Of a stretch of 64,000 nucleotides of DNA, positions 1 through 14,413 are shown one piece after another (within the stretch, counting starts at the first letter, position 1; every line of letters starts with the position of its first letter). The DNA comes from Brachionus manjavacas (taxonomy: Eukaryota; Rotifera; Eurotatoria; Ploima; Brachionidae): NCBI GenBank assembly GCA_019054805.1, contig JAHQIY010000007.1:1431501-1495500 (forward strand), written 5' to 3'. The position numbers were made by a program, and so were the translations under genes. The notes below the pieces were generated by a model that was not told the DNA's origin, made no database searches, and was given only the letters and a program-made list of their open reading frames with translations.

Positions 1-2281
1 AATTAATTTTATTTTATTTTATCTATTTTTATTTATTCATCGCACATGAGCCGCTAATTAAATTTAATAATTATAATACTGCTTACTCATGATCATCCAA
101 ACCGTGTTTTAAATTTTTTTAGCTTTTTTTTTGGTAAAATAAGACTTAAATTTTGATTATCTTCCATCAATAATGACAATTTTCAACTTAATTCTTGCTG
201 ATAATTAAATTTAAATCTAAAAAAATTTAAATTTTTGCAACTATTTCAAACTTTCAAGCTTAATAATTAGATTTAAGTTTGATGGAAGATAATCTAAATT
301 TTAGTCTAGTTCTAATTTTAAATTTTGTCTGATTTTTTTTCTATTTTATTTTCCTTCATCTAATTATTTTATTATCTAAATTAAATTTCTTATTACAATT
401 TTATATTAATTACGCGATTTTTTTTGTATTTCGAAAGGCTGAATAGAAGAACTTGATTCAATCTATACAGCCCTCTGAAGGTAATCCCTCAAATTATTTA
501 ATTAAATGAAATAAATAAAGTCTAGTTCTAAAATAAATCCAAAAAAAATTCTAAAACATGGTTTTGATCGTCAAGAGTAGACTGTAGTATTATTATTTAA
601 TCAGCGTCTTATATTGATGAATAAATAAAATAGAAAAAAAAGTCAAGGTAAATATAAAACCGAAATAGATTACTATTATTATATCATAATCTACAATGAG
701 TTGTGATGACAGAGTCTGGGTACTTTGGTACCCATTTATGGCAGATGCGATACATTTTCTTTAAATTAAAAATTAAAATCTTTACAAAATCAATCTGTGG
801 CTTTGAAGCAATCTATGAATAAAAAAATTTAAATCATGTTTATTCTTGAACGAGTTAAAAGATGATTCACTGATTAAGTTATTTGGAAGTTCTTAGATTA
901 GATAAAATAAGAGGACACATTTTAATTTAATATTAACTTTCACTTGAGTTTAAAATTGTTATTCTTAAATTGAATTAAAAAAAATACTAAAAAATGTGAA
1001 ATCATAAAATAATCTCACGGAATAGTTATCAATTCATGCCCGTAAAAATCAATACCTCTTAAAATGTGTATTTCTAGGATACGGCATATCTTAGAATTTA
1101 ATGGAACATTGAATAAATTTTGTTATTAAACACATTATAATGAGCTTGATTGAAAATTTTGAGTGCAAAATTGAATTGAGAGAACCAAATTTCCCAAAAT
1201 AACAATCTTTTTTTAATCCCATTTAAAGCCTTTAATTGACCAATTTCCTCAAGAGTCCTCATTCAAAAGAAAAAATCATGACTCGAAACTATTTACATGC
1301 AATAACCTTTAAGTTCAATTTGGAAACCCTAGTTTAAAAGCTTTGTAGTCTCCTGATATTTCAACATGTATTTTCGTCATTATTTGACATAGTTTTTATT
1401 GTGGTTCATCCAAAATGTAATTAAACTCGAAAACCTCTGCCATTGTTTATTTGTGTGATTTTAATACCATCCATTTAGAGCAATAATTAAATGAGATCTT
1501 AATAATTAAATAGATATTCAAATTTACCAAAACTAAGTCCCAAGCTTAAAGTATTTAAGCGAAATTCAAATGAACTGAAAGTAATCCTCGATATGTCCAA
1601 AGCAAGAATAGCACGGCAAACTCTCACGACTGGACATTTGAAACCGCGGAGTCGCAAGCCAAGTCTTTGAGTTAAAAGTCTAATTTGGAGTCATAAAGTG
1701 ACTTGAGCATGTCCGAGAAAAAGGCTGAAATTTTATATCTTAGGCTGAGCCAGATTTGGACGGTCTAATTGGACTAGTTAGAATGTAAGCACTCAGAGCC
1801 GGCACACCAAAGACTACAGCTCGACAATAAATTGAAAGAATAAATTAAAAATTTATTTATTAAAATAAAAAGTGTTTGACCAGTAAAGTTTTAATAAAAT
1901 ATGTTTATCTCTTGATCTAAAAGACTTTATAAAATATTTTATAGACTCAATGATAACCTAAATTTTAGGCCTCGAATGCTGCATTGAGTCAAAATAGACC
2001 GATACGGATAATAGATTATTTTAGAAAAAATATTGTTTCTCATTACTCGAATGTCTAAAGATACTAGACGCTTGGTCACACAAAATTAGAGGTTTTTAAA
2101 CATATAAGAAAGCAAAATATTAACTTTAGTCCAACAACAACAACAACAAAAAAGCTACATTGTTATTCTGTAGGAAAAAATAATGAAACTAATTATTGTT
2201 TATTTGTAAACAGTCCCGTTGGTTTGTAGGTAAGAAAACTAAAAACTTATGCTATCTGGGTTATTAGGTTTTTTATTCAAA
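1..2281. other. Gene-free AT-rich region
   Basis: I see no convincing gene. Two patches are less AT-rich than the rest: about 697-765, where a 22-codon ATG ORF reads on the + strand, and about 1590-1830, which has no long reading frame and no recognisable protein. A short CAA repeat lies near 2130-2150. Confidence 0.5.
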
Positions 2282-2413
2282 TCAAATTGAATTAAGCCAG
2301 TTTTCGACTGGAAACTGTGCTAGCACTAATTCTGAGCTTATGGTCTTATCTAATTTGGCCAATTCCTCCTGAGAAAGCTTGTTGTTGCCATTTGAATCAA
2401 ATTTTTGAATTAT
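2282..2413 (-). CDS. Probable 3'-terminal exon encoding an EF-hand
   Basis: The minus strand reads 43 codons and a stop directly after an acceptor-like ..TTTTCAAG. The peptide starts IIQKFDSNGNNKLSQEELAK, which has a canonical 12-residue EF-hand loop: acidic or Asn residues at positions 1, 3 and 5 (D, N, N) and Glu at position 12. It ends FPVENWLNSI. A possible poly(A) signal, AATAAA, follows the stop. The exon begins in phase 0. I found no matching upstream exon on the minus strand within several kb, so this is either the last exon of a gene with long introns or a stranded fragment. The calcium-binding role is inferred from the loop only; the protein family is not identified. Confidence 0.45.
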   Translation of the reverse strand: MIQKFDSNGNNKLSQEELAKLDKTISSELVLAQFPVENWLNSI

Positions 2414-5400
2414 CTTGAAAATAGAAATTTGTTTGACCTTGAGAATTTTATTACGATTTCAGACTGATATCGGAACAAATGCTATTTTTTGTATTAGCCA
2501 AATTTAATTATTAATTGATGCGTTATTAAACTTCTGCTGTGCCCCATATTCCCATTTAATCAAGCTCTAGAAAACAAACCCAAAAATTCAAGTCAAAACA
2601 AAACAAAAAAAGTTATTGAATAACTATTCGAGTTTAAGTTGAATCTAAAAATCAATTTGATATTTTAAATTAAATGAACAAGAAAAATGAGGTTTTAACT
2701 TACACAAACAAAGCAATGATAGTTTCGTGACTATTCTCTCGACTCGATTTTGAGTTTAAATGATTAAAAACCAAAGCTTGGTCCTTAAATAAAAGAACTA
2801 GACCTTGAAAAGAGTAAGAAAATTAATTTAGATTTTCAATGAACTTAAACAAAATACAATTGGGAAAATTTTTCGAGTTTTTTTTTCTTCAAAATTTCCT
2901 ATTTTTTTGCTGATAGTAGAAGTGAAACGTCTAATAAGCTCAGAGTGAGTGGAAAATTCTCAAAAAGTCTTGTAATGGATTCAAGAGCTTTTCAAACTTG
3001 TTTTCACTTTTGTGCACTAATCAAAAAATATATCTTTAATAAATTTAATCAATTAAAAATTTTTTATTTTTTTATTTCCAAATTTGAAGCTCGATTTTGT
3101 TTTTCTAACCGAGAAAAATTAAACAAAATGTGGTTCCATTTAAAAATTAGGGCCTCGAACTCTCATTTATTTGTGTTACAGTTAACTCAAAAATCAATAT
3201 CGATCAATATAGATAGATCAATTAATAACATTAGTTTGATTGTGATTGTTTCTGCCCTATTTTCGAACACTATTCTTCTCATTCGAAAGCTTTTCAAAGT
3301 CCTTTGGTTTATTTTGGTTAAATCTTTGTTTAAACAAACATTTTGTGAGCGTATCGATTTTTTCGAAAAAAAATTCAAAAACCAAAGCTAGAAAAGAAGC
3401 ATTCAAACTTTAAATTGGAATTTTGTTTCAAAATCTCAGATTACCTTTGGCACAATTTTTTAAAATTTAAAATTAAAAAAAACTTTTATTTAGTATCGTT
3501 GATGTTTTAGTTAAAATAAGATGTCTTAAATCGCAATTCTGCTAATGACTATTTGAAATTTTTAATTCGAATTATTTTTAAATTTGGATTGGAAAAAAAT
3601 CAACATTTCTTGACAAAAATCGGTTTCTGATTACATTTATTGATAATTTAATTATATTGCAATTAATATATTTTAGAATCGATATGATTAAAATCGAATT
3701 AGTGACAAAAAATTTGAAAATTTTGTTTGATTGCTTTTTCTTAAACATTAAATATTTTTGGATTAAATTAAACAAATACTTGTATTATATTTACCCACAT
3801 AGCTAATTTAATTAATTTGTACTTAATTTAAATTTTTGCCTAAAGTCAAGAGAAAAAAAAATTATCATTGAGCTTGTTTCATTTCTCTATTAATTCTTTT
3901 GATGATAACTTGTTATTGCATAATAGAAAAATAAATCAATTCTTGCAATAAAAAAATCATTTTTAAAAATCTTACTATTAAAAATATTTTCTATTATTTT
4001 TTCTAATTGATAGTTAAAAATTTAAATCCTTAGAATTGGACCTTTTTGATCTTTTATTTTGTTTTACCAATTTATTTAATTAGTCTTGCTATTTACAAGT
4101 GAATTTTTATAAATCTTGTCGTGTAAGATTTCCTTTTGTTAGCAAAAATTCAAACTGGATTCGAAGGGAATTTTTTTGTTGGACAATCAAAACCAGACAA
4201 ATTTTCTTTATAAGCCAAAATTAGGCAGAATTGACAGAAGCCTTATGAGAATATTGTAAAGCTTTATTGAAAAATAACCGAATTTCGCATATTTCATGTT
4301 TTAATTAAATGTATAAAATATTACGTAATTTGTCATAAATAAAATCCCAATTTTAATTTGAATCTAACATCCATTTATAAATAAAACAATATCATGTTAG
4401 CTTCCTTAAGGTATATTTTTTCTAAATAAATGCGTATAAATCCTGTCTTGCTAAACTATACAGGGAATCTAAAATTTCTTAATCAACATTAATCTAAAGC
4501 TCACTTTTAAAAAATAAACCTTGGTTCATAATAAAGCTTTGTGGATAATAAATTTAATTTCTAATACATAATAAAACACTTAAATATGCTGAAAAAAGCC
4601 TGGATCCACTAAAAGAATTTTTTTTTCGCCAAATAATTATATAAGAACTTATTTAACAATGACAGCTTTTTAAGATTACTTTTATAAATTTGTATTTTAT
4701 AAACTAAATAAACCCAGCAAAAAACCTGTTCGCATTTAATTTCTGCGAAGTGTTTAGCCAAAGATTAGTTTCTCAAAATTAATACGGAAGAATGGCCACA
4801 TTCGTTTGGTTATTAGTCTACCATATACGGTTTAGTTTTTCTAATTAATAAAAATATACGACCGTGTCTGACAAGCCTTTATTTAGAAAAAAATTTAAGT
4901 TAAAAATTTTAAAGAGAATTTTATTGATAATTTAAAATAAATAAGTCTAAATTTTTTTGTTTTATACTCATACGATTAATTGGGCTAACTCAAAACTATT
5001 CTATTGATCTTTCATTGTGCTAAATTGGATAACATTTCTGTAAGTAATAATCTTTGAGTATAAAAATTCAACAAATAAAGATTTATTTATTAGTTGACAC
5101 CAGTGTACTTGATTGCAACTATTGCGAAAATTCCAAGATTTTCATTTTTGTTTACGAAATTTTATCTATAAACATAGTTTATTTTCTAAGTATTCCTTAT
5201 TTTTTAGTTGGCTTATTTCGGTCTTGGCTCTGTTTATTATTTAGCTAAAATATCATGATAAAAATACCAGTATTGAATTTTGTTTGAGTAAACAACAAAA
5301 TATATTTTTTAAATATAAATATTAACTATTAATTAAAAAAATTAATTTTTCTTTTCGCTTCCAAATTTGAAAATTGCATTGGCTTTATAGGAATAAAATT

Positions 5401-8400
5401 TATTTACAATAATAATCTAGAAATTCGAAGCTGTTTTGCAAAAGCATCCAAAATTGAACACAGAATCCTGGGCTATTCGATACTGATTCTACTTAGAACA
5501 TCATCAGACTTAAATACCTAATCTAGTCTATGTTTATTCATTGTTCAAATCAGATATGGTTTTGATTTAAATCTTAGTTAAACAAATGTCACTGAATATA
5601 GACAGATGATTTTTTCTTGAACCATTCAGTTTTATCACTTGGAATGATAAGGTCCTGCTTATTATAGGGCTAATAAATTTTAGACCGTGCAGTTTTATCC
5701 ATTTTATTGTTTTTGTATTTTAAAGGGCATTTTAAATTGCTTGAATCTTATCTAAATTTTCTTTCTCCCAAAAACAAAATTCATTTAATATTGTTTATTA
5801 GTCTTTTAATAAACGATTTAATCTCTGTAATTACTAAAAATATTGACCGATTTTCAAATAAATATATTGCTTTGATATCAAACTAATCTAAGACTTTTTT
5901 AATCTATAAAAAACAAAAACATCGGTTCAAAAACACGAGATCATGTCTTAATCTTTAGATTATACAAAAAAAAATTTAAAAATCAAAAAAAAATTTAATA
6001 AAATATTTTCTTATGATTGATAAATCTTTTTATACTGGTTGAATGTTTAACTAGCTTAAATTTTTCTTTTTTAATCAAAAAAAGATAATGCGAAAAAAAT
6101 CAATTTTTATTTGATTATATGAATTCTATTTAAATTTTGTCGTTTTCATAGAATTTAATTAACACTCAAAGGATAAATCCTCGTAACCTTCAGGAAACTA
6201 ATTTTCTTGCTCAATATTTGAATTAGACGAAAAAAAATGTTCGAAATAGTTTCCTTTTTTATACAAATCTTGGCTTCAAATCGAATCTGAATTTATCGTA
6301 ATTAATTTTGACATAATCATTTGTTTTTTCAACTTGGACAATATTTTTTTTAATTTTAAAATGATTTTAATTTCTACTAAAACAAATTAATGAGATAGCT
6401 TTTAAAGTTGAGTCATATTCACAGCAAACCCAAATTTAAATGAATTTTCCAAATTTCATCTAGATTTTGGCTAATAAATAAAAAATAAATTTAATTAAAT
6501 ATTTAACTTCAACAAAACATATAATGAAATTGATCTTGAGGGATAAAATTTTAGTTCTATCATTAATTTAGTTTAAAAATTTAAAAAACTTGATAAAATA
6601 CTCCCATCAACTCAGAAAAGTGTTTTTTAACTCTTTGCTAATTAGTTTACGACCAAAAACTTATCTTAAATTAGCATTCAAACTTTTGAAAGCAAATCTT
6701 GAAGCATTTAATTTAATTTTTTTTCTAATTGTTGATTTTTCATTATTTCAAAGCACTAGAATCAAGTGATTAGCAAGAAAACGCTTCGAACCAGTTGAGG
6801 CCGATTCACGTAACGTTTGAATAACCGTGTGTCAATACCGATAATTGTGACAAACAAATATGGGGCCTGGTTTGTGGACGAGAAATGCTAATTACGATCC
6901 TAGACGATTTAATTGTGTTTATTTTGTCGAGAGAGCTTTTTTTGAACATCATGTGTCGAAAAGAAAATTAATGATTTAGTATCCTCGGATTTATTGAAAT
7001 TTTGAATAATACAATTTCCTTTTAGGAGCTTTTAAATTAAAATTTAATGCAAATTACCCATCAATTTTGTAATTTGTTCAGCTACAATTTTATTCTTGTA
7101 TACACAATTAAAAAAGGTAGTTATTAATTTTGCTTGGATTTTTTTGTACTAGACTATTATTAAAAAATTGCAGTTTAATAATCGATCGGAACCTAACTGA
7201 TCGAAAATTTATACAAACATAAAATCTTATAAAATTAATACTTGAGTTGGGCATTCGTATAGTGCACTTATGGTCTATTAATTGATTTTTTATTTACAAA
7301 CGATTTGGGAAAATCATAGTTATTTAGATCCATCATTTTATATAATGGTTTCACTTGAAATTTGAACACATTGCAATTAGATGAATTTAACCTGAGTACA
7401 GATTCATTCACTTGAGAATTCGCCTAGAAGAATGCAAAAAATCTTGAAATATTATCTTAATCTACTAATGCTGAATTTGGTAAATTTAAAGAATAAAATA
7501 AAAAACTTCTTGTGCAATTAAACCATCAAAAAATATTGATTTTCTAAAAAGTCAAAAAAAATTTAAAATTTTTTACTAAACAAATATAATCTCTTAAATA
7601 TGATAAATATTTTACAAGGAAAATAAAAAAATTAATTTATTGTTTTTTTTTTAGTCAAAAGTTGATTAAAAATATGATAAATTTTTTGCACTCATAGAAG
7701 CTGAACAATTTTAATGTTCCGAAAAAAATTTCTATCAAAATATTGAAAAATAATAAATCAACCATTCGGTTTTATATTTGGGCAAGATTTTTATCATATT
7801 GATGAAGAAATAAAAGTTAACAAAGCTCAAGCATGGTCATTGAAATAATTCAAATTGCTTCTTTATAGTGATTCTATTTTATTTTTTTTTAGATTTATGA
7901 TACAATAATTCACCCGCTGATAAAACGATAGCCCCATATAAACCAGTCTAGGGTTTTAATTTAGATTTTGAATCATTTATTATAGATTATGATTTTAGGT
8001 CAAAGATTACTATCTTTATAGTAGGCACGAAAAAAAAAATGAAATGATCTAATCACTGAAATTCCACACAGACTATTTAGATATAGGAAATTTGCAACAA
8101 GTTTTTCCTATCACTTGAAATTTGTAAGATCTCAAAAATATTTTATAAATCTAATTAACAAGCCCTCGTTTGTTTTATTAGCAATATACCGATAGATACA
8201 AAAGCCATAGTTTCCTATCAAATAACATTAAATCCAAGTCCAATAAATTAAAATTTCAATTAATTCAGAACAAAATGGTCGATTGCTAATAGTGAAAATT
8301 TAATTATATTTGAGCATGATTTAAAATTTTGAGTGTGGTGATGTACGTTCGACTAGATTGAAAGGAAATCATTTTACAGTCCATATTTTTCTATCACGCA

Positions 8401-10293
8401 AATTGAATTCTACCTTATTAACATCACATTCTTTTTTTGAAGAAAAATAATTATAAAGTTTTTTGAGTAATTTAAAAAATTTACTTTTGTAAATCTAAAT
8501 TTAGAAAGAGTCTTAATAAAATATTTTTATTTTGAACCCAGACAATTTAGGGTACTAAAATCTATCTCTGAATGATCTCCAAGTTCGTTATCTTATGATA
8601 AATATAAAAAACAATTTAATATAAATTAAGTGCGGATTTGAAATTGTAATCAATCAAGCAATTTGATAAAAAAATTATTAGAATAAAAATAATTTTTTTT
8701 CTTAAATTTTCCAAAAATTAAATTTTTTAGTCCTCATTTTTGCTTAAATAACATTAGATGATTATAAGAAAAAATAAGAAATATCTAATCCAAGTGATGA
8801 GATATATCATTGTAATTTAAATTGTTTTTTTTTGTAATCTTTAAAACTAGTAGAGAAAATCACAATTCAATTAATCTATACAATTTTTCTCTTATATAAT
8901 ATAACTGTCAATAGACAAAATTTTTAATCAAATTTTCAAAATCTAAATCTAAAACAAATATTCTTTTAAAAATACAAATTTAATTTTGGTATAATTTAAT
9001 CGACATTTTGAATAAACCCATTTATTTCATGGTCTATTTTTCTTCAATATACATAACTTTGCCAAAAATGAACTATCTTATCTGAAATAAATATTTAAAT
9101 AATTTTTAAATTTGAATTTGAATTTCATCAAATAAACAAATGACGGACGAGCGCACTGATTTTGATTTTGATAAGGAAATTAGATTTTCTTGTTCAAGTC
9201 CTAATAGCTCAAGTTTGATTTAAATGCTATCAATGAATAGATAAATTGTGAAACGATCATAAAATTAGTGGATGAGTCTAATCAAGAAATAAATCTTTAT
9301 TGTTAGTAAAATGCGAGCCTTTGAATGAAAGCAAATGCATTTGATTTTTGGTGTTCAAGAGACAAAATCTTGTTTTCGTGATTGCTGAATCTCTGATAAG
9401 AAGAGCTGATGGACATAAATAACATAAATCAATCAAAAATTCCTAAGTAATGATTTATTTTAAAGCAATTTAAAAATCATGTTTAATCAAAAATCTGGTT
9501 TTGTTAAAAAAAATATTCCACTGTCGTGCACTTAAATTTATCACATTTTTTAACCAGAACGGGGCAGTATTCAAAATTCATATTTTTCAATTTAAATTAA
9601 TAAAAGCCAATTTGTAAGTCTCAAGATTTTTGTCAGCGGAATCGAATTAATTTAAGATTTTCGGTTGACTTTATCCGCTCTGTTAGTCCTAAAATCTCGG
9701 AAGACTAATTCCCTGAGCATAAATCATCCAATTTTTTTCTTAAAATGCTCAGTGGCGTTCAAATTGATTTGGTCACTTATATTTCATATTTTTGATTAGA
9801 ATGAATAGATTATCTCTATCAGGAAACTTGGGATTAATCAAAAAGGCTTTACAAACATCAGATTAAATTTAAACATACTAAAAAAAATATGAATTGATTT
9901 AACATGATTTGGGTATCAATGACTGCAGGACCAAAAACAAACCTAAAAAAACTTTGTAAAATTTTTTTATTCCAACCAACATCTTTAGAACTTTAAAAAA
10001 ATTAAAATAGCTTCAAAATAAAAAATCATCATTATTTAAATGATTAATATGCTTTCAATTTTAATGTATCAAAGTTTTCTTTTTTATGAAATAGACATCC
10101 TTTAAGGGAAAAATTTAATGATAATAATGTAGTTAAAAGGGATAAAATTTGCGGTCGATTATGGTTAGTAATGATGGGCTAGTAATTTTACTTTTTACAA
10201 AATTTTTTATTCAATTTTTATTTAAATAGATATATCTTATTATTTATTTTGCTAGAAATTTAGCTAAATTCTCTTATTTTATTAGAACGAGAC
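2414..10293. other. Long AT-rich region without recognisable genes
   Basis: Open frames here (for example 2945-3391) are low-complexity Phe/Lys/Ile/Asn strings with no motifs and non-ATG starts. The only patch with coding-like composition is 6860-6979 on the + strand: 39 codons from ATG reading MGPGLWTRNANYDPRRF and ending SKRKLMI. I do not recognise it and cannot tie it to other exons. Confidence 0.5.
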
Positions 10294-10477
10294 TAATGTT
10301 TAAACCCTTTCATTTAAAAAAGGGGGACCGGTTTAGACTGGATAATAATTGCGGTGTAGATGATCAACTCGATGCAGTAACCTCTGTGTCAGATCGGAGC
10401 CGTCGCTCAAAAAGGTACTTTAAAATGAGAAGACTAACCCCGTTATCCTCTGGGATAGAAAAGGGACAATTATTTAT
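10294..10477 (+). repeat. Dispersed repeat, copy A (about 185 bp)
   Basis: This segment matches 28109-28296 in inverted orientation. Shared blocks in order are TGTTTAAACC, GACTGG.TAATAATTGCGG, TGTAGATGATCA, CTCGATGCAGTA, GTCAGATCGGAGCCG, GCTCAAAAAGGTAC and GGGACAATTATTT. It is markedly less AT-rich than its flanks. Copy A lacks the tRNA-like B-box part seen beside copy B, so it looks 5'-truncated. The 101-codon open frame across it (10296-10601) is a by-product of the repeat and not a gene. Confidence 0.8.
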
Positions 10478-12766
10478 TTCTTTATTATTCTTTTTATTAT
10501 ATTTATTATCTAAAATTTTATTTTTCAATTATGCTAAATTGAATAATAAATTTTATCATTTCTCTCGTTTAGTAAAAGAAATGAACACAATTCCTTTCTA
10601 AATTGTTGATTAGATTTCTGAAATTAATCAATAAATAAATTAATAAATAAAATACTTAACTAGAATTATCTCTCTTTACATCATGTCGACAACATTTATT
10701 TTGAATTTAAAAACTCAAAGAACTCCTGAGAAATATTGGGTTTACAATGAGCCTACTAATTGAACTTGCTGAACAAGATCATAGGTGACATCGTCAACTT
10801 TGATCGTAAACTTTGGAACATGGGACAAAAATTAAAAATTAAAATTAAAAAAGCATTTTTTATATGCTGATAAAAACGTTGTATCATTAAAAAATAGTAA
10901 CTGTAATGGCTCTAAGAATCTGAAAAGCACTGTATTTGCAAATCATTAAAATTAAATTAAAAGTTTCTTGCAGAAACTAAACTTGGGTGATGCTAGGCTT
11001 ATTTGACAGGCTTATGAAATTATCGATGAGGAAAACGCATCAGGAAGTTGTTAATTTTCTAAAATCATTTGTCTGGAAATGAGAACGTAACTGATCATCT
11101 TATAAAGAATTCAAATCAAGAAAATAATCAAGTTCAAGTTAAGTTCTAACTACAGTTCAGAAAAAATTGTAGTTTTTGATGGTTCAAAGAGCTGTGCAAC
11201 AATAAGTTTTTAAAGTTAAATATTCTTTTGTGCTTTTTTTAACGTCTTGGAACGTAGAATTTTTATTGCGAACTAAATTTTTTCCGCAAAACAAAAAAAA
11301 CTAAAAAAAGAACCAAAAAAACAATAATTTCTGCTAACCCTCAATAAGAAAAGGACACAAAAGAATTTTTAGCATAAAAAACAAGCTCACGGTTAAGCCA
11401 ACACCAAATGAAGTGAATCAAATTTATTTTTAAAAATTTTAAATTTAAATACATTTAATTAAGAATTTTATATAAGCTATATGATCTTTTTTTTTGTTTC
11501 TAAATATGTATTTGTTTCATTTTTATTGCAGCAAAATCCAGAGGGCCAGAAGAAACGTGATGAATTGAAATAAATCGAATGGAAATGTAAAACAAAGAGA
11601 AATGGCAAAAAAATAAAAAAAATGTCAAATTTTAATTTTTTTTATTTTTCTGTCTTTTTCAAGAAAGGAGGAAAGTAAGGATTCCAAGCTTAATTTTAAT
11701 GAGCGAGAAATGTAACAATCCTCACTTTTATATAAATAGAAGTTTTATTATTATTAAATGAAACAGCAAAGAAAAATTTTTGATCAAATTTCATTTTTCA
11801 AATTTGATCAAACCATTTTAAATGCGTATTTAGAATTCAATGCATTTTAAGAAACTACAATAATTTTTAAAAATTTTAAAAATAAAGTTTTGAAATGTTA
11901 TAAATATGTAAAAATATGCGATGTTTTTAAATTGCGCATTCAAAATGTTTTGATCATATTTGAAAAATGAAATTTGATTAATTTAATTAAACAAAATAAA
12001 TTTTAATAATCTTAAAAGTATGATATTATTAAGCTTCTATTTCTTTTATTTTTTATTCATCAAACCTCGATTTAAAAATTTTGAAAGAGATGATATTTTG
12101 ATTCAATCAACAATCATCGATTTTATCAAAAAAATATTCAAAATTATATATCCTTGAAAAGGCCTTAATAAGCATTTTGTTGACTGTTTTCTTCAAGAAT
12201 CTAAATTAATTTTGAATTATAAAGAATCAAGTATTTAACTTTTTATGAAAAAAATTGAATAAATTTATAAAACTTTTTGGAGTTTTTTTTTATAAAAAGT
12301 ATTTTATTTATATTAATTTTTCAAGAAATTTAGATAAAAAAATACAATTTAATAAACTCGATTTCATCACTTAAAAAAGCAAAACCATTACGCTATACTG
12401 AATACAAGTTTAGTTATAATTTTTAGGAATAAACAAAATGCAAAGATTTAAAATCTATCGAAAGGAGAAATAAGAATAAAAAGATGTTTCATTCAATTTT
12501 TAAAATTTTTTTTCTAATAAAAATCTTATTTTAAAATAAATAAATAATTAAATCAAAAGTACATTTGGGTCAATTTTTGCTATTTTTAACTAAATTTTGT
12601 TTAAAATATTTATTATAATATTTTTTTTAACCATAACTTAAATTAAATTTAAGTCTCAGATTTTAATTTTTGGATAATAAAGATAAAAAATTCGAAGGCA
12701 AATATTTAATTTGCGAAAGGGAAACAGACAATATCAATTAAGTACATTTTTTTCTCCCTAGTAAGA
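10478..12766. other. AT-rich region without recognisable genes
   Basis: No open frame with protein-like composition was found on either strand. The sequence is dominated by A/T runs; nothing specific can be supported. Confidence 0.5.
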
Positions 12767-14413
12767 ATTTAAAGATGGTTTAACTGATTTTAAAATAATA
12801 AAGAATTCATGAGAGAAAACTAAATTTGAAACACAGATTTTTTTTAAACATCTAAATAAAAAAAATCGATTTAAAACCATTTTTAATTTTTTTTAAAATT
12901 TTTTAAAAGATTTTAAAAAATATTTTAAAATCAATAAAATAAACTTTAAAATTTAGAAAAGTTCAATGGAATCGGCTGCAACAGCAATACACAGCCAATT
13001 GGCGGTGATGGGCTTAGTCAATCTACATGTAAGGTGTCGCAGCAAGAACTACTACTACTACTACTACTATATAAAATTAAAATGCTTTGTAAATTTTTTT
13101 TTACCTATAATGAAACTAATTATTAACTAAATGAAACGATTGTAAAAATAAATTTGTGGTGATTTTTAGAAAATTTTATTTAAAAACAAAAAAACCGATA
13201 CTATCTGTAACTGGGTTGAAAATCTAATTGAAAACGAAGCTTGAAAAATATTTTAATGATAAAATAAAATAAAAAGCATTTTAGTCTGTTTTGGATTCAA
13301 TCATAGATTGTCTATCTGATGCTTGAGCCCATTCACGAGAATATTTTGTTTGTCGCTTCACTCTTGCATATGGTCCCATTTCGCTGCAAGTAATAAAATC
13401 GTACAAAACCTTAATCCAAGAATGGTGACATGGCAAATTGTCGTAGAATTCGGGAGCCATTTTTTTCACTTCTGGTAGTCTATAGCCTGGAATGTTGGGA
13501 AAATCGTGGTGTTCATTATGGTATCCCACATTAAATGTGATTAAATTGAGTGGTCCATAATAAGAATAAGTTTCAAAGCCTTTAACGAAAACATAGTGCT
13601 CTGCAATAAAGTGTCCAGCGACCGGATGTAAACCCAAACCCAACAGAGTGCCTAGCCAAAGATACACAAGAGATTTGATTCCGAATAAATAGAAAATCAC
13701 ACTATCAAAAGCAATTTGAATGGTCCAGTTGAGAATCTCCAAAAACGTAATTTTCTTTGGCAAAACAATCACAGGTCTTAGACAGTAAAACAATGGTTGC
13801 AAAACAATGAAAACAAATTTTCCAACCAACGTAGAAAATAGGACTCCTTCGATTTTGGTTGGCAAATCGACATCTATTAGCTCATCACCTTGGTATTTGT
13901 GGTGATCGAGGTGGTACTTTCGAAAAGTTATTGAAGCGGGAACGCCAAGAGGCAAGTTAGCAAAGAAGCCGATCAATCGATTGGCAAAAGGTCTGTGTGC
14001 GCCAAATGCCAAGTTGTGAGCAATTTCGTGCAGACCAAGTGACAATGAATGATTCAATGTTCCGCCCACAACATACGAAAGAAATGCTATTTCTATCCAT
14101 GACATGTCTCTGACTAAATATGACATGCACAATTGAATAAAAACCATGATGACTAATTGCGCTGCGATTCTAGGGTCGTGTCCCATCAGCTTTTTAATTT
14201 GGGGATATTTGGCTAAAAGCTATCATTAACACTTTTAATTTTTTTTTAAATTTTGAAAAAATACCTAGAATTTGTTTTCTTCTTGAAGCATGTGGTTCAT
14301 CTGTCGCTTCCCAGTAAAAGTCATTTTTGTTAGATTTGAATAAATCGACAAATTCGCTTATCATTGTCATTTATCTAAAATTGACAATATTTAATATGAT
14401 TTTCAATTTTATT
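12767..14413 (+). repeat. Segmental duplication, unit 1 (contains intact DES1)
   Basis: About 1.65 kb, nearly identical to 17741-19368 in direct orientation about 5 kb downstream. The units share 3' flank, both exons, the intron and 5' flank. Similarity starts at TTTAAAGATGGTTT and ends just after the upstream block TTGACAATATTTAATATG. Differences include small indels, one unshared stretch near 12880-12905, and an ACT microsatellite of different length (about 13044-13068 here). Confidence 0.93.
13281..14370 (-). CDS. DEGS1: Sphingolipid delta(4)-desaturase DES1
   Basis: Two exons, complement(join(13281..14212,14265..14370)), with a 52-bp GT/AG intron, give 345 aa. Exon 1 begins MTMISEFVDLFKSN and contains the family's N-terminal DEPHASRRKQIL; the joined frame continues AKYPQIKKLMGHDPR. 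DES1 is a membrane-bound di-iron desaturase of the ER that introduces the 4,5-trans double bond of dihydroceramide to make ceramide. All three histidine boxes are present: HEIAHN (about 97-102), HLDHH (136-140) and HNEHH (267-271), with hydrophobic segments between them. The length is slightly above the usual ~323 aa because of a C-terminal tail. The start is the first of two close ATGs, just after TTTTAGATAA. A near-identical broken copy lies about 5 kb away. Confidence 0.96.

Noticed and set aside
1590..1830. Less AT-rich patch, considered as an exon or tRNA cluster
   Set aside because: No cloverleaf and only short frames; nothing specific could be supported.
2945..3391. 148-codon open frame
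   Set aside because: Non-ATG start, low-complexity Phe/Lys/Ile/Ser composition, no motif, strongly AT-rich; likely chance.
10296..10601. 101-codon open frame
   Set aside because: It lies over the dispersed repeat whose other copy (28109-28296) does not keep the frame.
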